Source of the DNA: Halichondria panicea
Taxonomy: Eukaryota; Porifera; Demospongiae; Suberitida; Halichondriidae
Direction of reading: 5' to 3'
NCBI RefSeq assembly: GCF_963675165.1
Contig: NC_087381.1
Location: 1 to 64,000 of the forward strand
DNA: 64,000 nt
In this document: positions 1 to 12,700 of the stretch, one piece after another
How the letters are laid out: every line of letters begins with the position of its first letter
How positions within the stretch are numbered: position 1 is the first letter of the stretch
Translations under genes and position numbers: made by a program
Notes under the pieces: generated by a model
Told to the model about the DNA's origin: nothing
Databases searched by the model: none
What the model saw: the letters and a program-made list of their open reading frames with translations, nothing else

Positions 1-937
1 CTAACCCAACCCTAACCCTAACCCTAACCCTAACCCTAACCCTAACCCTAACCCTAACCCTAACCCTAACCCTAACCCTAACCCTAACCCTAACCCTAAC
101 CCTAACCCTAACCCTAACCCTAACCCTAACCCTAACCCTAACCCTAACCCTAACCCTAACCCTAACCCTAACCCTAACCCTAACCCTAACCCTAACCCTA
201 ACCCTAACCCTAACCCTAACCCTAACCCTAACCCTAACCCTAACCCTAACCCTAACCCTAACCCTAACCCTAACCCTAACCCTAACCCTAACCCTAACCC
301 TAACCCTAACCCTAACCCTAACCCTAACCCTAACCCTAACCCTAACCCTAACCCTAACCCTAACCCTAACCCTAACCCTAACCCTAACCCTAACCCTAAC
401 CCTAACCCTAACCCTAACCCTAACCCTAACCCTAACCCTAACCCTAACCCTAACCCTAACCCTAACCCTAACCCTAACCCTAACCCTAACCCTAACCCTA
501 ACCCTAACCCTAACCCTAACCCTAACCCTAACCCTAACCCTAACCCTAACCCTAACCCTAACCCTAACCCTAACCCTAACCCTAACCCTAACCCTAACCC
601 TAACCCTAACCCTAACCCTAACCCTAACCCTAACCCTAACCCTAACCCTAACCCTAACCCTAACCCTAACCCTAACCCTAACCCTAACCCTAACCCTAAC
701 CCTAACCCTAACCCTAACCCTAACCCTAACCCTAACCCTAACCCTAACCCTAACCCTAACCCTAACCCTAACCCTAACCCTAACCCTAACCCTAACCCTA
801 ACCCTAACCCTAACCCTAACCCTAACCCTAACCCTAACCCTAACCCTAACCCTAACCCTAACCCTAACCCTAACCCTAACCCTAACCCTAACCCTAACCC
901 TAACCCTAACCCTAACCCTAACCCTAACCCTAACCCT
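1..937. repeat. Telomere, (CCCTAA)n
   Basis: Uninterrupted 6-bp CCCTAA repeats run from the first base to about 937, with one irregular copy in the first 18 bases. C-rich on the plus strand at the left edge means the chromosome terminus is at position 1 and the 3' overhang strand would be TTAGGG. The open frame of alternating Leu/Gly on the other strand is only the repeat read as codons. Confidence 0.97.
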
Positions 938-3045
938 GTTGTTAGAGTACTTAACCACAACTCTAGCTGTTGTTAGAGTACTTAACCACAACTCTAGCTG
1001 TTGTTAGAGTACTTAACCACAACTCTAGCTGTTGTTAGAGTACTTAACCACAACTCTAGCTGTTGTTAGAGTACTTAACCACAACTCTAGCTGTTGTTAG
1101 AGTACTTAACCACAACTCTAGCTGTTGTTAGAGTACTTAACCACAACTCTAGCTGTTGTTAGAGTACTTAACCACAACTCTAGCTGTTGTTAGAGTACTT
1201 AACCACAACTCTAGCTGTTGTTAGAGTACTTAACCACAACTCTAGCTGTTGTTAGAGTACTTAACCACAACTCTAGCTGTTGTTAGAGTACTTAACCACA
1301 ACTCTAGCTGTTGTTAGAGTACTTAACCACAACTCTAGCTGTTGTTAGAGTACTTAACCACAACTCTAGCTGTTGTTAGAGTACTTAACCACAACTCTAG
1401 CTGTTGTTAGAGTACTTAACCACAACTCTAGCTGTTGTTAGAGTACTTAACCACAACTCTAGCTGTTGTTAGAGTACTTAACCACAACTCTAGCTGTTGT
1501 TAGAGTACTTAACCACAACTCTAGCTGTTGTTAGAGTACTTAACCACAACTCTAGCTGTTGTTAGAGTACTTAACCACAACTCTAGCTGTTGTTAGAGTA
1601 CTTAACCACAACTCTAGCTGTTGTTAGAGTACTTAACCACAACTCTAGCTGTTGTTAGAGTACTTAACCACAACTCTAGCTGTTGTTAGAGTACTTAACC
1701 ACAACTCTAGCTGTTGTTAGAGTACTTAACCACAACTCTAGCTGTTGTTAGAGTACTTAACCACAACTCTAGCTGTTGTTAGAGTACTTAACCACAACTC
1801 TAGCTGTTGTTAGAGTACTTAACCACAACTCTAGCTGTTGTTAGAGTACTTAACCACAACTCTAGCTGTTGTTAGAGTACTTAACCACAACTCTAGCTGT
1901 TGTTAGAGTACTTAACCACAACTCTAGCTGTTGTTAGAGTACTTAACCACAACTCTAGCTGTTGTTAGAGTACTTAACCACAACTCTAGCTGTTGTTAGA
2001 GTACTTAACCACAACTCTAGCTGTTGTTAGAGTACTTAACCACAACTCTAGCTGTTGTTAGAGTACTTAACCACAACTCTAGCTGTTGTTAGAGTACTTA
2101 ACCACAACTCTAGCTGTTGTTAGAGTACTTAACCACAACTCTAGCTGTTGTTAGAGTACTTAACCACAACTCTAGCTGTTGTTAGAGTACTTAACCACAA
2201 CTCTAGCTGTTGTTAGAGTACTTAACCACAACTCTAGCTGTTGTTAGAGTACTTAACCACAACTCTAGCTGTTGTTAGAGTACTTAACCACAACTCTAGC
2301 TGTTGTTAGAGTACTTAACCACAACTCTAGCTGTTGTTAGAGTACTTAACCACAACTCTAGCTGTTGTTAGAGTACTTAACCACAACTCTAGCTGTTGTT
2401 AGAGTACTTAACCACAACTCTAGCTGTTGTTAGAGTACTTAACCACAACTCTAGCTGTTGTTAGAGTACTTAACCACAACTCTAGCTGTTGTTAGAGTAC
2501 TTAACCACAACTCTAGCTGTTGTTAGAGTACTTAACCACAACTCTAGCTGTTGTTAGAGTACTTAACCACAACTCTAGCTGTTGTTAGAGTACTTAACCA
2601 CAACTCTAGCTGTTGTTAGAGTACTTAACCACAACTCTAGCTGTTGTTAGAGTACTTAACCACAACTCTAGCTGTTGTTAGAGTACTTAACCACAACTCT
2701 AGCTGTTGTTAGAGTACTTAACCACAACTCTAGCTGTTGTTAGAGTACTTAACCACAACTCTAGCTGTTGTTAGAGTACTTAACCACAACTCTAGCTGTT
2801 GTTAGAGTACTTAACCACAACTCTAGCTGTTGTTAGAGTACTTAACCACAACTCTAGCTGTTGTTAGAGTACTTAACCACAACTCTAGCTGTTGTTAGAG
2901 TACTTAACCACAACTCTAGCTGTTGTTAGAGTACTTAACCACAACTCTAGCTGTTGTTAGAGTACTTAACCACAACTCTAGCTGTTGTTAGAGTACTTAA
3001 CCACAACTCTAGCTGTTGTTAGAGTACTTAACCACAACTCTAGCT
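937..3045. repeat. 31-bp subtelomeric satellite, about 68 copies
   Basis: A 31-bp unit is repeated head to tail with essentially no differences between copies over 2.1 kb. Each unit carries TAGAGT and its reverse complement ACTCTA 11 bases apart, and GTTGT with ACAAC, so either strand can fold into a short hairpin. It also holds TTAACC, a relaxed telomere-like hexamer. It abuts the telomere directly. A degenerate extra copy follows at about 3046-3070. Confidence 0.95.
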
Positions 3046-3070
3046 CAAGTACTTTACCGCACACTCTAGC

Positions 3071-3534
3071 CAACTTTCCCACCCTCAGCCACGCCCACCC
3101 TCCTCCCTTTTTGCTCACTCTCTTTTATAGCAGATGATGGCAATATTTCAGTACTTATGGTTTCTAAATTCCATAGCATATCTACTTTGGCTTCCTTTGG
3201 CTTCCCCTACTGCACTGAGGTACTACTTTTACTTTACTTAAAAAACAAACTTTTAATAAGCTAAACTACCTTCTGCACTTGTTTTCATAATTGCAAAACA
3301 ACTTTGACTGACTTCAATTTTTTTTTTCAGCAAACCACTATTAACAAAACAACTTTTTTTTCACTTAAACCAGCAAATACTGCACTAATAAAGCTAACCT
3401 ACTTTTGTCTTTTCATCATCAAGCACTACTTAAGCTTATAAGCAAAACCACTTTTTTCTTTTCTCTTCATGTTTTACTGCACTTTTTTCTTCACTAAAAC
3501 AAACAATGCACTAAGCAAAACCACTAATTTATTG
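3071..3534. other. AT-rich spacer, no gene seen
   Basis: About 460 bases of low-complexity, A/T-rich sequence with recurrent 'aaaccactttt'-like words. No convincing open frame, RNA gene or transposon end was seen. Confidence 0.6.
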
Positions 3535-5216
3535 TAAGGCTCCCTGTCAGAAGCTGGCTAAACCAGCAAATGAAATATTGCACACTATTTGCTCTCCCTT
3601 TTTGCCTAATTTTTTTAGATTAGGGCGTGCAAGGCTCCCCGTCAGAAGCTGGCTAAACCAGCAAATGAAATATTGCACACTATTTAAATACGGGCTCTCC
3701 CTTTTTGCCTAATTTTTTTAGATTAGGGCGTGCAAGGCTCCCCGTCAGAAGCTGGCTAAACCAGCAAATGAAATATTGCACACTATTTAAATACGGGCTC
3801 TCCCTTTTTGCCTAATTTTTTTAGATTAGGGCGTGCAAGGCTCCCCGTCAGAAGCTGGCTAAACCAGCAAATGAAATATTGCACACTATTTAAATACGGG
3901 CTCTCCCTTTTTGCCTAATTTTTTTAGATTAGGGCGTGCAAGGCTCCCCGTCAGAAGCTGGCTAAACCAGCAAATGAAATATTGCACACTATTTAAATAC
4001 GGGCTCTCCCTTTTTGCCTAATTTTTTTAGATTAGGGCGTGCAAGGCTCCCCGTCAGAAGCTGGCTAAACCAGCAAATGAAATATTGCACACTATTTAAA
4101 TACGGGCTCTCCCTTTTTGCCTAATTTTTTTAGATTAGGGCGTGCAAGGCTCCCCGTCAGAAGCTGGCTAAACCAGCAAATGAAATATTGCACACTATTT
4201 GCTCTCCCTTTTTGCCTAATTTTTTTTAGATTAGGGCGTGCAAGGCTCCCCGTCAGAAGCTGGCTAAACCAGCAAATGAAATATTGCACACTATTTAAAT
4301 ACGGGCTCTCCCTTTTTGCCTAATTTTTTTAGATTAGGGCGTGCAAGGCTCCCCGTCAGAAGCTGGCTAAACCAGCAAATGAAATATTGCACACTATTTT
4401 AAATACGGACTCTCCCTTTTTGCCTAATTTTTTTAGATTAGGGCGTGCAAGGCTCCCCGTCAGAAGCTGGCTAAACCAGCAAATGAAATATTGCACACTA
4501 TTTAAATACGGGCTCTCCCTTTTTGCCTAATTTTTTTAGATTAGGGCGTGCAAGGCTCCCCGTCAGAAGCTGGCTAAACCAGCAAATGAAATATTGCACA
4601 CTATTTGCTCTCCCTTTTTGCCTAATTTTTTTTAGATTAGGGCGTGCAAGGCTCCCCGTCAGAAGCTGGCTAAACCAGCAAATGAAATATTGCACACTAT
4701 TTAAATACGGGCTCTCCCTTTTTGCCTAATTTTTTTAGATTAGGGCGTGCAAGGCTCCCCGTCAGAAGCTGGCTAAACCAGCAAATGAAATATTGCACAC
4801 TATTTTAAATACGGACTCTCCCTTTTTGCCTAATTTTTTTAGATTAGGGCGTGCAAGGCTCCCCGTCAGAAGCTGGCTAAACCAGCAAATGAAATATTGC
4901 ACACTATTTGCTCTCCCTTTTTGCCTAATTTTTTTTAGATTAGGGCGTGCAAGGCTCCCCGTCAGAAGCTGGCTAAACCAGCAAATGAAATATTGCACAC
5001 TATTTAAATACGGGCTCTCCCTTTTTGCCTAATTTTTTTAGATTAGGGCGTGCAAGGCTCCCCGTCAGAAGCTGGCTAAACCAGCAAATGAAATATTGCA
5101 CACTATTTGCTCTCCCTTTTTGCCTAATTTTTTTTAGATTAGGGCGTGCAAGGCTCCCCGTCAGAAGCTGGCTAAACCAGCAAATGAAATATTGCACACT
5201 ATTTAAACACGGGCTT
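3535..5216. repeat. 103-bp subtelomeric satellite, about 17 copies
   Basis: Units repeat at 103 bp (for example unit starts near 3631, 3734, 3837, 3940, 4043, 4146). Shorter units lack the 'taaatacggg' segment, and the short and long forms alternate in the second half, so a higher-order unit was itself amplified. Each unit contains two potential hairpins: GCTGG/CCAGC around 'ctaaa', and CCTAAT/ATTAGG around a T-tract, the latter including TTAGGG. The ~65-79 aa open frames here are repeat artefacts. Confidence 0.93.
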
Positions 5217-6227
5217 GCCTAATTTTTTTAGATAGCAGGCAAAACCAGCAAATAAATTATTGCACACTATAATGATGCTAGTCATCTTAATTGTATGTAC
5301 AGCATGATATGTTTTACCTCCTTCTTTTTTAATTGTCTCGAATGAGCAAAAACATAATCACACTATTTACGACTAACGTTTGGCCTGGAGTCTCCTCTTG
5401 ATACTTGGTGTTTCTTGATACTTGGCGTCTTTGATGTCTCTTAATATTCTGATGCTCTTGTCTGTAAGAAAAAAAATACTGATTTAACTTAACAATTTTA
5501 TTTACCTAAAAAAAAGTGTTGAGCTGTTTTTGAACTTAATACACGCGCCAGGAGAAGAATCGAGGCTAATTACTACCAGTCTCGATTTGAGGCCGCGACA
5601 AAAAATAAAAAGCTGCCATAGCAGGCGGCTTACATACACACAAGCTACAAGCTAAAGAGCTGTAGGAGGCTTGAAGCTGACATTGGGAAGCTGACATTGG
5701 TAGGATTGAAGCTGGTAGGCAGCTATACCAACACTTAGACACTGACCTGACACAAGCTACTTCGATCAGGCAATTAAGCTAACACAAAGCCAGTGCTAGC
5801 TAACACAAAGCTCTACAAACCTTATAGCTTGGAGCAGTACTGGGTTAGGTAGAGGAGATCTGATGGACATAGAGGCTGCTGGGTTCCTCAGTAGAGTATA
5901 GAGAAGGTAGAAGAGAACTTGAGGTAGAGCAGAGGTAGAAGAGGCTGAATAATGAGCTAGACTGCTGGGTTGCTAGTTAAACTAAAATCGTTCTCACTAA
6001 GGTTTCTCCAGCATTACCTTACATGGTAGTACATCACATTCCATATTACAGAGTCTTGGCAAGGTTTCTCCAGCATTACCTTATTTGGTAGTACATTACA
6101 TTCCATATTACAAGAGTTTAAAGGTTCATAACTGTCAACACATTCAGATGACTAATAAAGATTAATGTACTAAATTGCTGTATAAATCATTGAAATTGCG
6201 GCACAAGTTCATAATGAATTAGCATAC
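5217..6227. other. Subtelomeric unique sequence, no gene seen
   Basis: A decayed last satellite unit (to about 5270) is followed by about 950 bases without a convincing gene. A 61-bp tandem duplication lies at about 5999-6118 (shared core 'aaggtttctccagcattacc'), and imperfect direct repeats of 'aagctgacattgg' occur near 5670-5700. Confidence 0.55.
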
Positions 6228-6839
6228 ACTCGCTTTGGTTGTTCCACCCTAATTACTGTACACCCCTAGAGAGTACAGAACAAGGTAAACAGTGAACAGT
6301 AAGGTATCATGTCTCAGAACAACATAGAAGGACATGTGGCATGCTCGGTACGATCATGTAGCTATTCTGCTGTCCAATCACCAGTAAGTGTCATTGCGCC
6401 CTGTTCCGATTTATAAATCCCAGGGTCACAGCTAGTCCCTAAGGCAGGGCCTAGCACAGGCTCTACATCACCCTGAGGCATGATCCCAACTGTACAAAGC
6501 TCTAATCAGTACTAACCTAGATACAAAGATAATGGGCCACCTGCCATGCACACAAGCTCAAAGCTATTTTATAATTAACACACAGTAACTTACCCACTGG
6601 AATAGGTAGCACTCAATGGAGGTTTCCTCCTGTTCAGATGATGGAGTGGTTGGTTGATCCATTGTATGGTGGTACTCCCTCCGTTGCACATGAAGAGAGA
6701 GAGAGGGATAGAATAGTCACCCATACACCACACAGCTACAAGCATAAGCACAGCATACACTCGCCTTGGTTGTACCACCCTAATTACTGTACACCCCTAG
6801 AGAGTACAGAACAAGGTAAACAGTAAACAGTTAGGTATC

Positions 6840-7130
6840 ATGTCTCAGAACAATATAGAACCTGTGCCAGGACATGTGGCATGCTCGGTACGATCGGGTC
6901 ATGACAACGTAGCTATTCTGCCTCATTCCTGTCCAATCACCAGTAAGTGTCATTGCGCCCCCACTGGGCAGTATTGCTCTGTTCCGATTTCTAAATCCCA
7001 TGCCTTCAGGGCTACCGATACCGCAACGCGATGGCAGGATCCCAAAAGCAAGGAATCTAGAAATCGAACAGAGGCTATACTGTCAAGTTTTCCCAAAGGT
7101 AAGGATCGCTCAAGACGCTTGACTTGCTGA
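6840..7130 (+). CDS. Repeat-unit ORF, unknown, 96 aa (unit 1)
   Basis: An ATG-initiated 96-codon frame with related copies at 7555-7845, 8275-8565 and 8985-9275, open in all four full units. The protein is rich in Ser, Arg, Cys and Pro and has no signal peptide, membrane segment or family motif I can recognise. Codons about 36-37 contain GTAAGT, a possible splice donor, so the continuous frame may not be what is translated if transcribed. Preservation in four units is suggestive, but the units are recent copies, so it is weak evidence of coding. Confidence 0.25.
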   Translation: MSQNNIEPVPGHVACSVRSGHDNVAILPHSCPITSKCHCAPTGQYCSVPISKSHAFRATDTATRWQDPKSKESRNRTEAILSSFPKGKDRSRRLTC

Positions 7131-8384
7131 TCATACAACAGGTCAACAGGGTCACAGCTAGTCCCTAAGGCAGGGCCTAGCACAGGCTCTACATCACCCT
7201 GAGGCATGATCCCAACTGTACAAAGCTCTAATCAGTACTAACCTAGATACAAACCTAGATACAAAGATAATGGGCCACCTGCCATGCACACAAGCTCAAA
7301 GTTATTTTATAATTAACCTTACCCACTGGAATAGTCAATGGAGGTCTCCTCCTGTTCAAGTGGCAGGATGATGGAGTGGTTGGTTGGTCCATTCTATGTG
7401 GTACTCCCTCCGTTGCACATGAAGAGAGAGAGAGAGGGATAGAATAGTCACCCATACACCACACAGCTACAAGCATAAGCACAGCATACACTCGTACCAC
7501 CCTAATTACTGTACACCAGTACAGAACAAGGTAAACAGTAAACAGTTAGGTATCATGTCTCAGAACAATATAAATCCTGTGCCAGGACATGTGGCATGCT
7601 CGGTACGATCGGGTCATGACAACGTAGCTATTCTGTTTCATTCCTGTCCAATCACCAGTAAGTGTCATTGCGCCCCCACTGGGCAGTATTGCTCTGTTCC
7701 GATTTCTAAATCCCCTGCCTTCAGGGCTACCGATACCGCAACGCGATGGCAGGATCCCAAAAGCAAGGAATCTAGAAATCAAACAGAGGCTATACTGTCA
7801 AGTTTTCCCAAAGGTAAGGATCGCTCAAGACGCTCGACTTGCTGATCATACAACAGGTCAACAGGGTCACAGCTAGTCCCTAAGGCAGGGCCTAGCACAG
7901 GCTCTACATCACCCTGAGGCATGATCCCAACTGTACAAAGCTCTAATCAGTACTAACCTAGATACAAAGATAATGGGCCACCTGCCATGCACACAAGCTC
8001 AAAGTTATTTTATAATTAACCTTACCCACTGGAATAGGTAGCACTCAATGGAGGTCTCCTCCTGTTCAAGTGGCAGGATGATGGAGTGGTTGGTTGGTCC
8101 ATTCTATGGTGGTACTCCCTCCGTTGCACATGAAGAGAGAGAGAGAGAGGGATAGAATAGTCACCCATACACCACACAGCTACAAGCATAAGCACAGCAT
8201 ACACTCGTACCACCCTAATTACTGTACACCCCTAGAGAGTACAGAACAAGGTAAACAGTAAACAGTTAGGTATCATGTCTCAGAACAATATAAAACCTGT
8301 GCCAGGACATGTGGCATGCTCGGTACGATCGGGTCATGACAACGTAGCTAATCTGCTTCATTCCTGTCCAATCACCAGTAAGTG

Positions 8385-8642
8385 TCATTGCTCCCCCACT
8401 GGGCAGTATTGCTCTGTTCCGATTTCTAAATCCCATGCCTTCAGGGCTACCGATACCGCAACGCGATGGCAGGATCCCAAAAGCAAGGAATCTAGAAATC
8501 GAACAGAGGCTATACTGTCAAGTTTTCCCAAAGGTAAGGATCGCTCAAGACGCTCGACTTGCTGATCATACAACAGGTCAACAGGGTCACAGCTAGTCCC
8601 TAAGGCAGGGCCTAGCACAGGCTCTACATCACTCTGAGGCAT
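8385..8642 (-). CDS. Repeat-unit antisense ORF, unknown, 85 aa
   Basis: A minus-strand frame begins with a true ATG (MPQ...) and runs 85 codons; equivalents lie at 6950-7207 and 9095-9352. In the second full unit (7555 region) a CGA-to-TGA change introduces a stop, so it is open in three of four units. Upstream of the ATG the minus strand shows several splice-like signals (GGGTAAG donor, TGGCAG and TGTACAG acceptors), so it could be the last exon of a subtelomeric multicopy gene. Composition (long Leu/Val/Asp-rich stretches) looks more protein-like than the overlapping plus-strand frame, but no family is recognised. Confidence 0.3.
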   Translation of the reverse strand: MPQSDVEPVLGPALGTSCDPVDLLYDQQVERLERSLPLGKLDSIASVRFLDSLLLGSCHRVAVSVALKAWDLEIGTEQYCPVGEQ

Positions 8643-9775
8643 GATCCCAACTGTACAAAGCTCTAATCAGTACTAACCTAGATACAAAGATAATGGGCCA
8701 CCTGCCATGCACACAAGCTCAAAGTTATTTTATAATTAACACACAGTAACTTACCCACTGGAATAGGTAGGAGGTCTCCTCCTGTTCAAGTGGCAGGATG
8801 ATGGAGTGGTTGGTTGGTCCATTCTATGGTGGTACTCCCTCCGTTGCACATGAAGAGAGAGAGAGGGATAGAATAGTCACCCATACACCACACAGCATAC
8901 ACTCGCCTTGGTGGTTGTACCACCCTAATTACTGTACACCCCTAGAGAGTACAGAACAAGGTAAACAGTAAACAGTTAGGTATCATGTCTCAGAACAACA
9001 TAGAACCTGTGCCAGGACATGTGGCATGCTCGGTACGATCGGGTCATGACAACGTAGCTATTCTGCCTCATTCCTGTCCAATCACCATTAAGTATCATTG
9101 CGCCCCCACTGGGCAGTATTGCTCTGTTCCGATTTCTAAATCCCATGCCTTCAGGGCTACCGATACCGCAACGCGATGGCAGAATCCCAAAAACAAGGAA
9201 TCTAGAAATCGAACAGAGGCTATACTGTCAAGTTTTCCCAAAGGTAAGGATCGCTCAAGACGCTCGACTTGCTGATCATACAACAGGTCAACAGAGTCAC
9301 AGCTAGTCCCTAAGGCAGGGCCTAGCACAGGCTCTACATCACCCTGAGGCATGATCCCAACTGTACAACGCTCTAATCAGTACTAACCTAGATACAAAGA
9401 TAATCCATGCACACAAGCTCAAAGCTATTTAATAATAATATTAACACACAGTAACTTACCCACTGGAATAGGTAGCACTCTCTCCTCCTGTTCAAGTGGC
9501 AGGATGATGGAGTGGTTGGTTGGTCCATTGTATGGTGGTACTCCCTCCGTTGCAGAGAGAGGGATAGAGTAGCCATCATGCTGCCATACACGTACACAGC
9601 TACAAGCATATTTAAAGCGCAGCACTCATAGTAAGTGGGCGGGGCTATTCTTTGGGACAAAGGGCGACTCATTCATGAGACTACTATCATGCAGGCATGC
9701 ATGATTCCACTATAATTAATGATTAATTAATGGCAAAATTATTTTTATTATATTAATGGCAAAAATGCAGTTAGG

Positions 9776-12700
9776 TGTCTATTATTGTGTGTCAGTCTCT
9801 TAGTTGTTTATTCAATCCATGGGCAAGGGAGGGCAGCAAATTGTATCATGATCATAATAAAAAGGCGTATTACATGGTATAGTAGAGTCTGTCCCGGGTG
9901 GTGTGCTGTCCTAGCTGGTAGTAGGTAGGTCTTGTAGTGTTGGTTAGTTGGTGATGCTGGCTCTTAGTAGAACTTGCTGCTCCCTCCGACTAGGTGTGGG
10001 GATAAAGACACGGATGATGTGTACTGTACACAAAAACACAGCATGTACGACACAATGCATGGGTGGAGGTGTGGTCAAGAGGGTTACCATGTATGGGGGT
10101 GTGACCACATATCAGTACAGTGAGTGGGGGTGTGGCCCCATATATACAGGATGTGCAGGTACAATGTGTGGATAGAGGTGTGGTCTGCACTGATAATAAT
10201 GAAGTGATTCCATATGACCAGGTGAAAAACATAAAACAACCAAACCGACAATAATACTAGACTATAGAATGAACTAAGAATGAACTAATTAAGAATAAGC
10301 TTAGCCTGCGTAAGCAAGTTGAAGGAAGAAGCTGAGCAGAACAGAAACCGATCCAAACAGTGGCATACATTAATTTAGTGTAATAATTATACAGAATAAC
10401 TTCTCCTGCATTGGTCCATCAGAGCAGTGGAGCCATCATCAGATCATTGCCACCATGGGAGTCCTCTCTATACAAACTTACAACACACTTCATGTAATAT
10501 AAATGGAAGAAACTCCCACGCACCATGCAAAGCTATGGTTTCCTGGCATTGAAATATGAACAACTATACAACATTTCTCGAGGGCTCAAATAACGAACTT
10601 TTACGCTACACAGTAGTAGAGGTCAATGCATAAGTGGAGTTAACTACCTAATACTGGTACAATAATAAAATACAACTTCTTAAGCCAAGAGTAGAAGAAA
10701 TGTTTTAAACTGGCTAGTCAATTGCATCTGACCCAAAACAGAGAGTACCGTACAATAATTATTAGACTATACCTTGTGTGGCCGACTCCCTCTGTTTAGA
10801 GTAGCCTTTCCTGTCAGAAAATAACATACACTGCCTGCAGATTGAGTGATGAAGAAAGGGGAGCTCAAGATGCTACTCTACAGTCAATTACTGATAATGT
10901 TGCGAAATGTACAAGCAACAGAATATTCGTACATGATACAGTAACTGGACCTTTGGTGTCTATTATTGTGTGTCAGTCTCTTAGTTGTCCTGCGAGTGTC
11001 CATAATCATTCAATCCATGGGTGAGGGAGGGCAGCAAATTGTATCATGATCGTAATACAAAGGCGTATTAAGTCCCGGGTGGTGTGCTGTCCTAGCTGGT
11101 AGTAGGTAGGTCTTGTAGTGTGTTGGTTAGTTGGTGATGCTGGCTCTTAGTAGAACTTGCTGCTCCCTCCGACTAGGTGTGGGGATAAAGACACGGATGA
11201 TGTGTGTACTGTACATAAAAACACAGCATGTACGACACAATGCATGAGTGGAGGTGTGGTCAAGAGGGTTACCATGTATGGGGGTGTGACCACATATCAG
11301 TACAGTGAGTGGGGGTGTGGCCCCATATATACAGGATGTGCAGGTACAATGTGTGGATAGAGGTGTGGTCTGCACTGATAATAATGAAGTGATTCCGTAT
11401 GACCAGGTGAAAAACATAAAACAACCAAACCGACAATAATACTAGACTATAGAATGAACTAATTAAGAATAAGCTTAGCCTGCGTAAGCAAGTTGGAGGA
11501 AGAAGCTGAGCAGAACAGAAACCGATCCAAACAGTGGCATACATTAATTTAGTGTAATAATCATACAGAATAACTTCTCCTGCATTGGTCCATCAGAGCA
11601 GTGGAGCCATCATCAGACCATGGGTCTGTACAAACTTACAACACACTTCACACTTCATGTAATAAAAATAGAAGACACTCCCACGCACCATGCAAAGCTA
11701 TGGTTTCCTGGCATTGAAATGAGAACAACTATACAGCATTTCTCGAGGGCTCAAATAATGAACTTTCCCGCTACACAGTAGTAGAGGTCAATGCATAAGT
11801 GGAGTTAACTACCTAATACTGGTACAATAATAAAATACAATTTCTTAAGCCAAGAGTAGAAGAAATGTTTTAAACTGGCTAGTCAATTGCATCTGACCCA
11901 AAACAGAGAGTACCGTACAATAATTATTAGACTATACCTTGTGTGGCCGACTCCCTCTGTTTAGAGTAGCCTTTCCTGTCAGAAAATCACATACACTGCC
12001 TGCATTGAGTGATGAAGAAAGGGGAGCTACTCTACAGTCAATTACTGATAATGTTACGAAATGTACAAGCAACAGAATATTCGTACATGATACAGTAACT
12101 GGCCCTTTGGTGTCTATTATTGTGTGTCAGTCTCGTCCATAATTATTCAATCCATGGGCGAGGGAGGGCAGCAAATTGTATCATGATCGTAATACAAAGG
12201 CGTATTACATGGTATAGTAGAGTCTGTCCCGGGTGGTGTGCTGTCCTAGCTGGTAGTAGGTAGGTCTTGTAGTGTGTTGGTTAGTTGGTGATGCTGGCTC
12301 TTAGTAGAACTTGCTGCTCCCTCCGACTAGGTGTGGGGATAAAGACACGGATGATGTGTGTACTGTACACAAAAACACAGCATGTACGACACAATGCATG
12401 AGTGGAGGTGTGGTCAAGAGGGTTACCATGTATGGGGGTGTGACCACATATCAGTACAGTGAGTGGGGGTGTGGCCCCATATATACAGGATGTGCAGATA
12501 CAATGTGTGGATAGAGGTGTGGTCTGCACACTGTTAATAATAATAATGACGTGATTCCGTATGACCAGGTGAAAAACATAAACAACCAAACCGATAATAA
12601 TACTAGACTATAGAAGAAACTAAGAATGAACTAAGAATGAACTAAGAATAAGCTTAGCCTGCGTAAGCAAGTTGGAGGAAGAAGCTGAGCAGAACAGAAA

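Larger units (their letters stand above)
6228..9610. repeat. ~715-bp subtelomeric tandem array, one partial and four full units
   Basis: Homologous units place the same ATG at 6310, 6840, 7555, 8275 and 8985, giving spacings of 530, 715, 720 and 710 bp. The first unit is shortened by internal deletions that remove most of its open frame. Units differ by scattered point changes and by variable (GA)n tracts, unlike the near-identical 31-bp satellite. Every full unit carries a 96-codon frame on the plus strand and an overlapping frame on the minus strand. Confidence 0.9.

Noticed and set aside
1-960. 319-codon Leu-Gly open frame
   Set aside because: It is the telomere repeat translated; no stop can occur in the hexamer frame.
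4092-5222. Series of 65-79 aa ORFs on both strands
   Set aside because: Same satellite unit repeated; both strands are equally open and copies follow the 103-bp period.
6840-9275. CRISPR-like array
   Set aside because: Units are ~715 bp with no short repeat/spacer structure, and the genome is eukaryotic with introns and telomeres.
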